A stretch of 64,000 bases of DNA from JAJRXG01 sp038523965 (GTDB lineage: Bacteria; Bacteroidota; Bacteroidia; Chitinophagales; Saprospiraceae), in assembly GCA_038523965.1 (NCBI GenBank), contig JBCBIX010000002.1:1-64000 (forward strand). Reading direction: 5' to 3'. Below are positions 50,810-58,858 of the stretch, one piece after another; position 1 is the first letter of the stretch; every line of letters begins with the position of its first letter. The position numbers and the translations under genes are program-made. Below the pieces are notes generated by a model that worked only from the letters and a program-made list of their open reading frames with translations, searched no databases and had not been told where the DNA came from.

Positions 50810-51955
50810 ATGAGATCAATCGTTAAACTTTGGTTTTTGCTTATCGTCGGGCTTGGCCTCCTTGCGTCTGCATGTACAGACGATGAGCCGGCTCCTCCTA
50901 TTGTTGTTGAACCGGACCCAGACCCAGACCCAGAGCCCGAACCTAATGAACCAGCAGTGGAGCCTACGATCTCAAACCTTTTGATTAATCAGGTGGATGA
51001 GGTTATCATACCTACGTATTTCGACTATCAAGAAAAAGTAGTATCGTTCACAGCTATCGTAGACGACTTCGTGTCAGCGCCTACGGAGAGCTCCCTCAAT
51101 GCTGTTCGAGAGGCATATCTACAGGCCTATAGATCATACCAAGCAGCCGCTGTACACAACTATTACGCTACGTCCAATGTGGACCTTGTAAACACGACCA
51201 ATCTATATCCCATAGATGTCACTCTGCTTGACGAACTTATCTCATCAGAATCTTACAACTTCAACACTACAGCCCAGCGCCGTGCAAATGGATATCCCGC
51301 CTTGGACTATCTGCTGTATGGAGATCAGGATGTATTGGCGGCTTTTGCCAATGACCCAAAAAGAACTGCTTTCCTTCAGGCCCTCGTGGGCGCGCTACAG
51401 ACCAAGGCGGATGACTTAGTGCAGCGTTGGACCGGTACTCTTCGAGATAATTTCGTCAATAATGGGGGAGTGGCGCTCGGGAGTTCAGTTAGTGTCCAGC
51501 TTAATAGAAGTCTTGTCTACTACGAGGAGCATATCCGGGGAAACAAGGTCGGATTGCCTATCGGTAGACTTGGACCCAACGATACTCCGATAGCACGTGA
51601 TGCATCTAAGATCGAGAGCTATTACAAATCTCTACAGGATAACAGCGACGAGACTGCTCTGGAGTTGGTTAGAGTAGCAGTCGAAGAGATGGAGGACATC
51701 TATCTGGGATCGACTTCAGAAGCAGGAGATGGAATCGGATATGAAGACTTGCTATTAGCGGCCGACCAAGAGTCGCTCGATACAGATATCAAGGCGCAAT
51801 ACCAACAGATCTATGATCAGATCGCTGGTCGGACACTGATTACTGGCGATGAGAACTTGTACAATAGCATTCAGGCCCTTATCACCCTGTATAAATCAGA
51901 TTTGTTCCCAGTCCTGAACGTCCAGGACGCCGATGGCGCTAACGACGGTGATTAA
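50810..51955 (+). CDS. imelysin family lipoprotein (iron-regulated, ICMP/EfeO-like)
   Basis: 381 residues. The lipoprotein signal ends LLASAC; a Pro/Asp/Glu linker encoded by short tandem repeats follows (EPDPDPDPEPEPNEP). The all-helical imelysin domain contains AYLQAYRSYQAAAVHNYYA and NGYPALDYLLYGDQ, equivalent to the GxHxxE-type motif in which Pro and Asp replace His and Glu, as in many Bacteroidota members. The family binds metal or substrate at the cell surface and is iron-regulated in several species. It is preceded by DUF4856 with 56 bases between and followed by a strong terminator, so the downstream HTTM and receptor genes may have reduced or separate transcription. Confidence 0.92.
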   Translation: MRSIVKLWFLLIVGLGLLASACTDDEPAPPIVVEPDPDPDPEPEPNEPAVEPTISNLLINQVDEVIIPTYFDYQEKVVSFTAIVDDFVSAPTESSLNAVREAYLQAYRSYQAAAVHNYYATSNVDLVNTTNLYPIDVTLLDELISSESYNFNTTAQRRANGYPALDYLLYGDQDVLAAFANDPKRTAFLQALVGALQTKADDLVQRWTGTLRDNFVNNGGVALGSSVSVQLNRSLVYYEEHIRGNKVGLPIGRLGPNDTPIARDASKIESYYKSLQDNSDETALELVRVAVEEMEDIYLGSTSEAGDGIGYEDLLLAADQESLDTDIKAQYQQIYDQIAGRTLITGDENLYNSIQALITLYKSDLFPVLNVQDADGANDGD

Positions 51956-51985
51956 GCAGCAAATCAGTCTTACTTTGTAATAGTA

Positions 51986-52021
51986 AATAGGTGCCACAAG
52001 CGTGGTGCCTATTTTTATTTT
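51986..52021 (+). terminator. intrinsic terminator after the imelysin gene
   Basis: Arms 51986-51997 (AATAGGTGCCAC) and 52002-52013 (GTGGTGCCTATT) form a 12-pair stem with two G-U pairs and a four-base loop, followed by TTTATTTT. It ends transcription of the DUF4856-imelysin pair and lies just before the HTTM start, so partial read-through may set expression of the last two genes. Confidence 0.85.
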
Positions 52022-52025
52022 GGCA

Positions 52026-53372
52026 ATGAGAGAAAGGTCTATACAACTGAGGAACTGGCTTTTTGGGCGGGTCTCAATAGCGCCTTTAGTCGTATTTCGT
52101 ATTGTCTTCGGCGCACTTCTTCTGTACAGTACCTATCGTACTTATAGCCAAGGCTGGATCCACGAGCTGTACATCGATCCAACATTTCACTTTGCATTTT
52201 TCCCTTGGGTTAGACCGTTACCTGGTGACGGCATGTACTATGTTTTTGGGTTGCTGGGAGTAAGTTCATTGGGTATCATGCTGGGCTTTGGGTATCGTAT
52301 CTGTGCGGTCTTATTCTTTCTCTTGTTTACTTATGTCGAGCTGATCGACAAGACTTACTACCTCAATCACTACTATCTCGTTTCTATTCTTTCATTCTGG
52401 ATGATCTGGGTGCCTGCACATCGCTGGTTTTCGATGGATTTACTTCTGTTCCCGAGCATCCGTTCGACCACCTGTGCACGCTGGCAGATATGGATTTTCA
52501 GATGTCAGCTTTCGATTGTTTATTTTTTTGCTGGCCTTGCTAAGGTCAACTATGATTGGCTTTATCGTGCACAGCCCATGGCGACTTGGCTACCAGGGAA
52601 GCATCAACTTCCGGTGTTGGGTTCATTCATGCACTTGAAGCTGGTGGCTTACTTGTTCAGTTGGGCGGGATGTGTCTATGATCTTACGATATGGATCTTT
52701 CTGCTGTGGAAGAAGACTCGTGTATTGGCCTATATCGGTGTCCTGGTCTTCCATATCATGACGGGCATCTTGTTTCCGAGGATTGGCATGTTCCCTTACA
52801 TCATGATCACGTCTACCCTTATTTTCTTTTCGAGTGACTTTCACGAGCGTCTCCTCAGTCTAATAGGAGGTGGGTTAAAAGACGATCAGGTTACGTCAGC
52901 AGAGCTGAAGAGTGTGAGCCATGGTAGTCGATGGCCCACATGGCTTTTGATAGGCTATATGGTAGTTCAGTTGTTCTTGCCTCTACGATATCTGATGTAT
53001 CCAGGCCACCTTTTTTGGAATGAACGTGGATACCGACTGAGCTGGCGCGTCATGCTCATGGAGAAAAATGGGTATACATCGTTCATCGTGCGTGATCCGG
53101 TTCGAGATGTGCGAAGGGAGGTCGATCAGAGTATATACTTGACTCCTTTTCAGGAGCAGCAGTTACGGTCCCAACCTGACATGATGATTCAGTTTGGACG
53201 GTACATCGGAGATCGATTTGTCGCTCAGCATGGTTATTCTCCAGAGGTATATGTCAAAAGTCGCATTTCACTGAACGCTCGTCGGAGCCAAGTCTTTACT
53301 GACGAGAACTATGATATCTATAACAATTCACATCCTTTTCGCGATGGATGGATTCAAGCATACAAGAGATAG
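52026..53372 (+). CDS. HTTM-domain (vitamin K-dependent gamma-carboxylase-like) membrane protein
   Basis: 448 residues from ATG at 52026. A GTG at 52002 is in frame but lies inside the terminator stem, so the ATG is preferred. The protein has a cluster of membrane helices (about 15-270) with the HTTM signature: SIAPLVVFRIVFGALLLYST, YYLNHYYLVSILSFWM, AKVNYDWLYRAQPMATWLPG and VYDLTIWIFLLWKKTRV; a soluble C-terminal region follows. Relatives include gamma-glutamyl carboxylases. Its place between imelysin and a TonB receptor is recurrent in Bacteroidota to my knowledge, and might point to modification of a surface partner. It touches the receptor gene with no gap. Confidence 0.88.
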   Translation: MRERSIQLRNWLFGRVSIAPLVVFRIVFGALLLYSTYRTYSQGWIHELYIDPTFHFAFFPWVRPLPGDGMYYVFGLLGVSSLGIMLGFGYRICAVLFFLLFTYVELIDKTYYLNHYYLVSILSFWMIWVPAHRWFSMDLLLFPSIRSTTCARWQIWIFRCQLSIVYFFAGLAKVNYDWLYRAQPMATWLPGKHQLPVLGSFMHLKLVAYLFSWAGCVYDLTIWIFLLWKKTRVLAYIGVLVFHIMTGILFPRIGMFPYIMITSTLIFFSSDFHERLLSLIGGGLKDDQVTSAELKSVSHGSRWPTWLLIGYMVVQLFLPLRYLMYPGHLFWNERGYRLSWRVMLMEKNGYTSFIVRDPVRDVRREVDQSIYLTPFQEQQLRSQPDMMIQFGRYIGDRFVAQHGYSPEVYVKSRISLNARRSQVFTDENYDIYNNSHPFRDGWIQAYKR

Positions 53373-55793
53373 ATGAGGCTTCCTGGCACTATACTTCTGT
53401 TACAGTTAATGGTTGTGCTGGGGATGTCTGCACAGACGACGGTTACCTTATCTGGTATCGTAGTGGATGATATGCGAGTGCCAATACCAGATGTCTTGGT
53501 ACGAGTACCGGCAGAAGGTCTGACGACATTCACTGATGAGGACGGTGGATTCTCCTTAGATCTGATTCCAGGGAAACAGTACAGTGTACTGTTCAAGAAC
53601 ATCAATAGTGATCTGCTCGAGAGGAGCTTTCGGATCACCCGAGATACATCAGTCGTCATCGCTATGGACGTGACGACCTTCTCCTTGCCAACAGTTGTCA
53701 TCGGGACCAGTACAGATGCATTTGGTATACGTCAACTCCGATCTGTTGAAGAAGGTGGCCTTTACGTGGGTAAAAAGACCGAGGTCATCAATATCGAGAG
53801 GCTGATCGGTAATAAAGCTGCCAACAATGCCAGGCAGGCCTTTGCTAAGGTTCCAAGCCTCAACATCTGGGAAAGTGATAATGCTGGCCTCCAACTGGAC
53901 ATCGGAGGTCGTGGACTCAGTCCGAAGCGATCTGCCAACTTCAATACTCGTCAGAATGGATACGACATGAGTGCCGATGCACTTGGATATCCTGAGAGCT
54001 ACTATACGCCACCGCTCCAGGCTGTTCAGCAGATCGAGGTAGTAAGAGGTGCCGGAGCACTTCAATATGGAAGTCAGTTTGGGGGAATGATCAATTTTAA
54101 ATTAAAGAGGGGGGACTTAGAGAAACCCATCAGTGTCGAATCTCATAATACGTATGGAGCCAACGATTTTATCAATACTTACAATGCAGTCCATGGTCAA
54201 GTAAAAAAGCTGAATTACTACGCCTACTTCCAGTACAAGGAAGGGTCTGGCTGGAGACCTAATTCTGACTTTTATCAAGTCGGTGCTCATGTCAACGCTG
54301 AGTATGCGGCCAATGAAAAGTTGACAATCGGATTTGACTACACCCACATGAACTACCTCAGTCAGCAGCCTGGGGGACATACGGACGACGTATTTGAGAT
54401 GGCGCCAAGGAGTTCTAACCGCGAGCGCAACTGGTTTAGAGTGAATTGGAACTTAGGAGCTATCCTGTTGGAATACGAACCCACAGCTAAGATTAAGGTC
54501 TATAATCGTCTATTCGGGCTGTTGGCTCGGAGAACATCGCTTGGACTGTTGGAGACTCCAGACCTTCCGGATCCTTTATCTAATCGAGATCTACTCGACG
54601 GTGACTTTCGCAATATCGGGAATGAGACCCGCGTGACAGTGGGATATCCAAGTTCCACTCCCGTAGATCATACCTTGCTAATCGGAACACGATTGTATCG
54701 AGGTAAGACCAACTTTAGTCAGCAGTTTGGTACTGCAGGTGTTGATGCAAATTTCACACGAGTGGATACGTCGTTCTTCGGGCGCAGGAAGTCGGAATTT
54801 GACTTTCCCAATGAGAACTTAGCACTCTTCGCTGAGAATGTCTTTCATCTAACTCCGAAGTGGAGTGTAGTCCCAGGTTTTCGATTAGAATATATAAGGA
54901 CCGAGGTGGATGGCACTTTCACTAATACCCGTCGTATTAATGCATTCAATGATTTCATAGAAGAAGAGATCCAGGAAGTATCAGAATCAACTCGCACTGT
55001 CTTCTTATACGGCCTGGGCATGTCACATAAACTGAGTAGCAGCTATGAACTCTATGGCAATGCCACATCCAATTATCGCGCGATCAATTTCACCGATGTG
55101 CAGATCCAAACCAACATCCAAGTCGTGGATCCTGAGATCAAAGATGAAAGTGGTTACAGCTTTGACATTGGATTACGCAAGAGGAACTATAGCCCCTTCT
55201 TTGTAGAGGGAGGACTGTTTTATATCCTGTACAACAATCGGATCGGTGAAGTCATCGATGACGGCCTCCGAGTGAGGACTAATATTGGATCAGCCAGAAT
55301 CTATGGCGCAGAACTCTACTTTGAGGTCGACGTCCTAAGCGCCCTGGATAGACGGAGTGACCATCGATTGAGCTGGTTTTTTAATGGGTCCGTGAATCGA
55401 GGCACCTATACCGAGATTAATGATAGAGCACTTGTTGGGGTGCGCTCGGGTAATAAGTTGGAGGATCTTCCAGACTACAACATCAAATCTGGACTCACCT
55501 ATGGTTATGGCAATTTTGCATCTTCTCTGCAGTCTACTTGGGTGGGATTACAATACTCAGATGCAGCGAATACTGAAGAACCCTTTGTAGGTGTGTTTGG
55601 GACGGTGCCATCGTATCAGGTTGCAGATTTCTCATGCCGTTATGATCTGTCAGAGCAAGTTCGACTATCACTCACTGTGAATAATATTCTTGACTCCTCC
55701 TATTTTACCAGAAGAGCGCCTGCCTATCCTGGTCCAGGTATTATCCCAGCCTTGGGTCGGATCTGGAATACCACAGTAAGCTTTACCTTTTAA
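53373..55793 (+). CDS. TonB-dependent receptor, FecA-like
   Basis: 806 residues. Signal peptide, then a carboxypeptidase-regulatory-like domain (about 25-105: LSGIVVDDMRVPIPDVLVRV), the plug (about 135-240: KAANNARQAFAKVPSLNIWE, GGRGLSPKRSANFNTRQNGY, VEVVRGAGALQYGSQFGGMI-like segment) and a beta-barrel ending in WNTTVSFTF with terminal Phe. The plug resembles Fe(3+)-dicitrate/ferric siderophore receptors. It would import a metal chelate across the outer membrane with TonB-ExbBD, not seen here. The start follows the HTTM stop directly, so translation is probably coupled. The group DUF4856 - imelysin - HTTM - TonB receptor suggests one uptake machine. Confidence 0.93.
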   Translation: MRLPGTILLLQLMVVLGMSAQTTVTLSGIVVDDMRVPIPDVLVRVPAEGLTTFTDEDGGFSLDLIPGKQYSVLFKNINSDLLERSFRITRDTSVVIAMDVTTFSLPTVVIGTSTDAFGIRQLRSVEEGGLYVGKKTEVINIERLIGNKAANNARQAFAKVPSLNIWESDNAGLQLDIGGRGLSPKRSANFNTRQNGYDMSADALGYPESYYTPPLQAVQQIEVVRGAGALQYGSQFGGMINFKLKRGDLEKPISVESHNTYGANDFINTYNAVHGQVKKLNYYAYFQYKEGSGWRPNSDFYQVGAHVNAEYAANEKLTIGFDYTHMNYLSQQPGGHTDDVFEMAPRSSNRERNWFRVNWNLGAILLEYEPTAKIKVYNRLFGLLARRTSLGLLETPDLPDPLSNRDLLDGDFRNIGNETRVTVGYPSSTPVDHTLLIGTRLYRGKTNFSQQFGTAGVDANFTRVDTSFFGRRKSEFDFPNENLALFAENVFHLTPKWSVVPGFRLEYIRTEVDGTFTNTRRINAFNDFIEEEIQEVSESTRTVFLYGLGMSHKLSSSYELYGNATSNYRAINFTDVQIQTNIQVVDPEIKDESGYSFDIGLRKRNYSPFFVEGGLFYILYNNRIGEVIDDGLRVRTNIGSARIYGAELYFEVDVLSALDRRSDHRLSWFFNGSVNRGTYTEINDRALVGVRSGNKLEDLPDYNIKSGLTYGYGNFASSLQSTWVGLQYSDAANTEEPFVGVFGTVPSYQVADFSCRYDLSEQVRLSLTVNNILDSSYFTRRAPAYPGPGIIPALGRIWNTTVSFTF

Positions 55794-55796
55794 TGA

Positions 55797-56761
55797 TTAG
55801 CCACCTTCAGCAACCTGTTCTAATCCATCGGAAGTCATCGTCCAGATAGTCCCTTCGTCACCTGCTAAGCGGCGCAGGGCTGAGCGGCTAAAGATATTGC
55901 CTCGATTATCTAAGCGAACCTTTGCGCCAACTGGCATATGGACATCTACATCTATGCGCTGACGTCGATATCGATCTGATCTCTTGAGCGTATAGTAGTC
56001 TGAGACCGAGATGGTTTGGTTCTCCTCATTTACCTTGATCAGGTGTTGAGGAGTACTGCTGTTACGCAAGGCGATATGTGGAGAGGTGCCATTGCTTTTG
56101 ACAGTGCGAGATATGCTGATTTGATCTGTATCTGATGGCGAGAACTGCAGCCGAACATGAGGTCTCCTTGTGGCAAAGAGTTTTCGCTGATTCATGTAAA
56201 TATTGCCAAAGTTCAATTGAAGAAGGTCTCGATCTTTAGGAGCTGGTTGGACCTCGAGTGTGATAGCTTGATCTCGGTCGGTGTTCATAGTAGCAACGAC
56301 CTCTGTCCGTTCGTCAAAAGACTGGTATCCACGAACTCCAAAAATCACTGTAGCAAAGAACACAACCATCCCAACTACCCAAAAGCCGACCAACAACTTA
56401 CCAAAACGGAACGTGCCTCTATGGCCAAAGATGAAACGAACCAGAGCACGACCCAAAAACAGAATGGGAATGATGAGTAGAGTAATCACGCCAGCATAGT
56501 AGCCAAGATATGCGGTGATGATCGGTCGAGGGCCGAATAGTCCAACATATGGAGCAAAGCCCTGACTGAGGACTACAAGGCAAATGAGAAGAAGGAGGGC
56601 AGCTACTCCAGCAATAGATACAATTGACTTGAGAAATCGTCGACCAATCATCGTGGCAAAACCAAAGATGGCAGCTCCTAATCGTCCGATGCCACGGACG
56701 AATCTGCTGAGTAACCCCTCACGCTGAAAACTCTCAGACGTATGGGCTACCTTTTTTTTTT
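55797..56761 (-). CDS. C-terminal part of the PspC-type protein (separated by a frameshift)
   Basis: This part continues the PspC protein in another frame after the A10 tract. The frame itself is open up to 57026, but upstream of the tract it only shadows the PspC frame. It encodes about 310 residues: EKKKVAHTSESFQREGLLSR, three membrane helices (KSIVSIAGVAALLLLICLVV, ITLLIIPILFLGRALVRFIF, LLVGFWVVGMVVFFATVIFG) and a beta-rich periplasmic end with DVDVHMPVGAKVRLDNRG, resembling adhesin-like DUF4097/LiaF-type domains. In Bacteroidota the two halves are normally one protein. No start codon of its own is apparent, so expression probably needs frameshifting or a corrected sequence. Confidence 0.75.
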
Positions 56762-57409
56762 CGACGAACCAAAGTCTTTCGTCAGCTCGACGATCGTATC
56801 GCCGAGGTTGTTGACTTCCTTTTCGATGGTCTTGGCGATGTTTGAGACATTGATCGGTTCGCCACGCATCGCGAGCTTGTCTCCTGCTGTAGTCGCCTTT
56901 GGAACGACTACGTAAAGTAATATGTACAGGAGTACGCCTGAACCTCCCATCATCGTTAAGCCAACGAACAAGAGTCGAATCCAAACTGGATTGGCAATAC
57001 CGAAGTATGCACTCAGGCCGGCGCAAACACCCCCGATGATCCCTTCCTCTTGATCTCTGAAGAGCTTCTTACCTGGGCTGAACGACTTATCCTCGGTGTG
57101 ATCCTCGTAGGTTGTATTGCCAGATGTAGAATGCTCGTGAGCAGTATCATCTGCCCCGAAATCCTCGGGTCTGCCCATGATACTGATAATGGCTTCGACC
57201 TCGTTACTTCCGATGATCTTACGACCATGAAGCTGCTCAGTAAACAACTCGGCCATTCGATCTTCGATATCGGAGAGAATGTCTTCGCATCCTTCAGAGG
57301 TCGAGAAATGATGCTTTATAGTGATGAGGTAATTATCCAGTATTCGGTAGGCGTCATCATCGATGGTGAAGGGATAGCCACCCAGATTGATATTGAATAT
57401 TTTGTTCAT
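56747..57409 (-). CDS. PspC-domain envelope stress protein, N-terminal part
   Basis: 220 residues: an N-terminal domain MNKIFNINLGGYPFTIDDDA with CEDILSDIEDRMAELFTEQL (the DUF2807-like N-terminal helix region of Bacteroidota PspC proteins), a linker, and the PspC domain RDQEEGIIGGVCAGLSAYFG, WIRLLFVGLTMMGGSGVLLY, followed by VPKATTAGDKLAMRGEPINV. It stops right after an A10 tract (SSKKKR then TAG), whereas relatives continue into a multi-helix C-terminal half. That half is present downstream in the -1 frame. It is 36 bases downstream of a PadR regulator gene, the usual arrangement in the phylum, where PadR represses the pair. Confidence 0.88.
   Translation of the reverse strand: MNKIFNINLGGYPFTIDDDAYRILDNYLITIKHHFSTSEGCEDILSDIEDRMAELFTEQLHGRKIIGSNEVEAIISIMGRPEDFGADDTAHEHSTSGNTTYEDHTEDKSFSPGKKLFRDQEEGIIGGVCAGLSAYFGIANPVWIRLLFVGLTMMGGSGVLLYILLYVVVPKATTAGDKLAMRGEPINVSNIAKTIEKEVNNLGDTIVELTKDFGSSKKKR
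56752..56761 (-). other. A10 tract at the PspC frame junction (possible slippery site)
   Basis: Ten consecutive T on the plus strand read as AAAAAAAAAA in the gene. With ten A the protein ends two codons later; with eleven A, or after one backward slip, it continues as Lys-Val-Ala-His into the C-terminal half. It is thus either a slippage/phase-variation site, a sequencing error, or an inactivating mutation. Confidence 0.85.
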
Positions 57410-57445
57410 GAAGAGTTCTTTAGGAATGCTGGTGTAGTGAGTTGA

Positions 57446-57799
57446 TTAGAGTGATGTCGGGTTAGATGATTCGGGTATTGATGTTGATAGCTGAACCGCG
57501 GCTTTGAGATCTTCCCAGCTGGAGAGTAGCTCGTCCAGAAAAGACTGACCGCTATCCGTCAGGAAGTAATACTTACGTGGTGGTCCAGAAGTACTCTCTT
57601 GCCATTCATAACTAAGTAGTTCTGCATTTTTGAGTCGAGACAGAAGTGGATAGAGTGTTCCTTCTACTACGATGAGCTTTGCCTCTTTGAGCTTGTTGAT
57701 GATGTCTGATGGGTACGCTCTCTCACGGGAGATGATTGATAGCACGCAGAGTTCGAGGATACCCTTTCTCATCTGTGCTTTTGTGTTGTCTATTTTCAT
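57446..57799 (-). CDS. PadR family transcriptional regulator
   Basis: 117 residues of the winged-helix PadR type: MRKGILELCVLSIISRERAY, PSDIINKLKEAKLIVVEGTL, YPLLSRLKNAELLSYEW and GPPRKYYFLTDSGQSFLDEL. The latter is the most recognisable PadR motif. A short helical dimerisation tail follows. It lies upstream of the PspC gene on the same strand and is expected to repress this module from operators in its own promoter region. Candidate operators are seen about 55-80 bases upstream. Confidence 0.93.
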   Translation of the reverse strand: MKIDNTKAQMRKGILELCVLSIISRERAYPSDIINKLKEAKLIVVEGTLYPLLSRLKNAELLSYEWQESTSGPPRKYYFLTDSGQSFLDELLSSWEDLKAAVQLSTSIPESSNPTSL

Positions 57800-57852
57800 A
57801 AGATCTCCGTGTGTGAAGTCGATCGTAATACACTGTAAATGTATGGCAAAGA

Positions 57853-57895
57853 CAAAGTACTTTGCATAACAAGGTACTTGCGATACATGTAGTAC
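57853..57895 (-). promoter_or_regulatory. candidate PadR operator
   Basis: A perfect 12-base palindrome CAAAGTACTTTG (57853-57864) is part of a larger inverted repeat: AAGTACTTTG (57855-57864), spacer CATAA, CAAGGTACTT (57870-57879), one mismatch. A third GTAC lies at 57892-57895, giving GTAC motifs spaced about 17-18 bases. The site is in the short gap between padR and the polysaccharide deacetylase gene, as expected for autoregulation. Confidence 0.5.
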
Positions 57896-58560
57896 TATAT
57901 CAATCTTGCTTGTTCATCGACTAATGGTTTCTGGGGCTCGACTTCATGTAGTGTGACGGCCCTGAGTTGATGTTTTTCGATGACTTCGATAATTGTGTTG
58001 ATCACAGAAGGGAAATGTCTTTTGCTTGCCATCTGGTCATGAAGTACCATGATGTCCTGATCCTGGAGGTGATCTGAGATTCGCTTATTGACCTCAGTCG
58101 TGGATAGCTTAGGCTCGAAGTCACCAGGCATTACGGTCCACATTACGATCGTATATAGGCTCTTTATTCGATTTAACTGACCTGGAGTGATTCGTCCGTA
58201 TGGAGGGCGGTACAGATTTGTACCGATGAGATCGGCTGCTCGTTGAGCATTCTCGATATAGGTGGATGTATCGGTTTTCCATCCGTCGAGATGATCGTAT
58301 CCATGAGATCCTATGACGTGGCCCGCAGCCCTGATTTCGTCCAACAGTCCGGAATATTTTGCAGCCTGAGTACCGAGACAAAAAAAAGTCGCTTTTAGAC
58401 CGGTATCATCAAGTGATCGAAGCAGTAGTGGCGTAGAAGATGGATTAGGACCGTCGTCGATGGTGATGGCCACGCTATTGTTCTGTCCTGTCGTCCATGT
58501 CAGATGGGAAGAGAACAGACGTAAGAACGCTGGAATTCGGATCAGATATCCTCGCATCAT
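57895..58560 (-). CDS. polysaccharide deacetylase family protein (NodB domain, CE4)
   Basis: 221 residues. NodB motifs: VAITIDDGPNPSSTPLL (motif 1, catalytic Asp pair), GSHGYDHLDGW (motif 2, metal His), LYRPPYGRITPGQL (motif 3), and IMVLHDQMASKRHF (motif 5). It would remove acetyl groups from a polysaccharide or peptidoglycan sugar. No clear cleavable signal peptide is seen; the N-terminus IRIPAFLRLFSSHLTWTT is only weakly hydrophobic, so location is uncertain. Two adjacent ATG codons at 58560 and 58557 are possible starts. It is followed by the padR-pspC module after the operator region. Confidence 0.9.
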   Translation of the reverse strand: MMRGYLIRIPAFLRLFSSHLTWTTGQNNSVAITIDDGPNPSSTPLLLRSLDDTGLKATFFCLGTQAAKYSGLLDEIRAAGHVIGSHGYDHLDGWKTDTSTYIENAQRAADLIGTNLYRPPYGRITPGQLNRIKSLYTIVMWTVMPGDFEPKLSTTEVNKRISDHLQDQDIMVLHDQMASKRHFPSVINTIIEVIEKHQLRAVTLHEVEPQKPLVDEQARLI

Positions 58561-58858
58561 TCCCCGCGCGAGTTCACCGCCGCTTTATTGGTACGAGTAC
58601 CACGAAGTAAGTCACCTATATCAGCTGTTAGACGATCAAATAGTTGACCTTTACAATGGGCAATGGTCGAGCAAAATCGATTTTCGAAGTGTGTCATTGT
58701 CCTGATCCCTTGCGACCCAAAAGATAGATGACTCTTGGCTTTTGGCATTCCTTTGACTTCTTCGCTTAAGACATAACTATTGCTCCAGGTGCATCCAGAA
58801 TTTTGATGACACTATCGATCACTAACTTCACTGACACTTGGCTAAGATTTATATCGAG
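58561..58858. other. intergenic region between deacetylase and dipeptidase genes
   Basis: This 298-base divergent gap must carry promoters for both genes. A 63-codon minus-strand frame (58557-58748) ends in ATGA overlap with the deacetylase start, but its composition does not look coding and I recognise no family. No RNA gene or repeat is seen. Confidence 0.4.

Noticed and set aside
50920..50965. Short tandem hexamer-like repeat in the imelysin gene as a possible phase-variation site
   Set aside because: The repeat unit (GACCCA-like) keeps the frame and encodes a Pro/Asp linker after the lipobox, so length change would not switch the gene off.
56762..57026. Upstream part of the open frame that carries the PspC C-terminal half
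   Set aside because: It lies under the well-conserved PspC frame and its Arg/Ser/Asp-rich composition is typical of an out-of-frame reading; only the part after the A10 tract is credible.
58557..58748. 63-codon minus-strand frame overlapping the deacetylase start by ATGA
   Set aside because: The overlap pattern is suggestive, but composition and lack of recognisable motifs make coding unlikely; kept only as a note.
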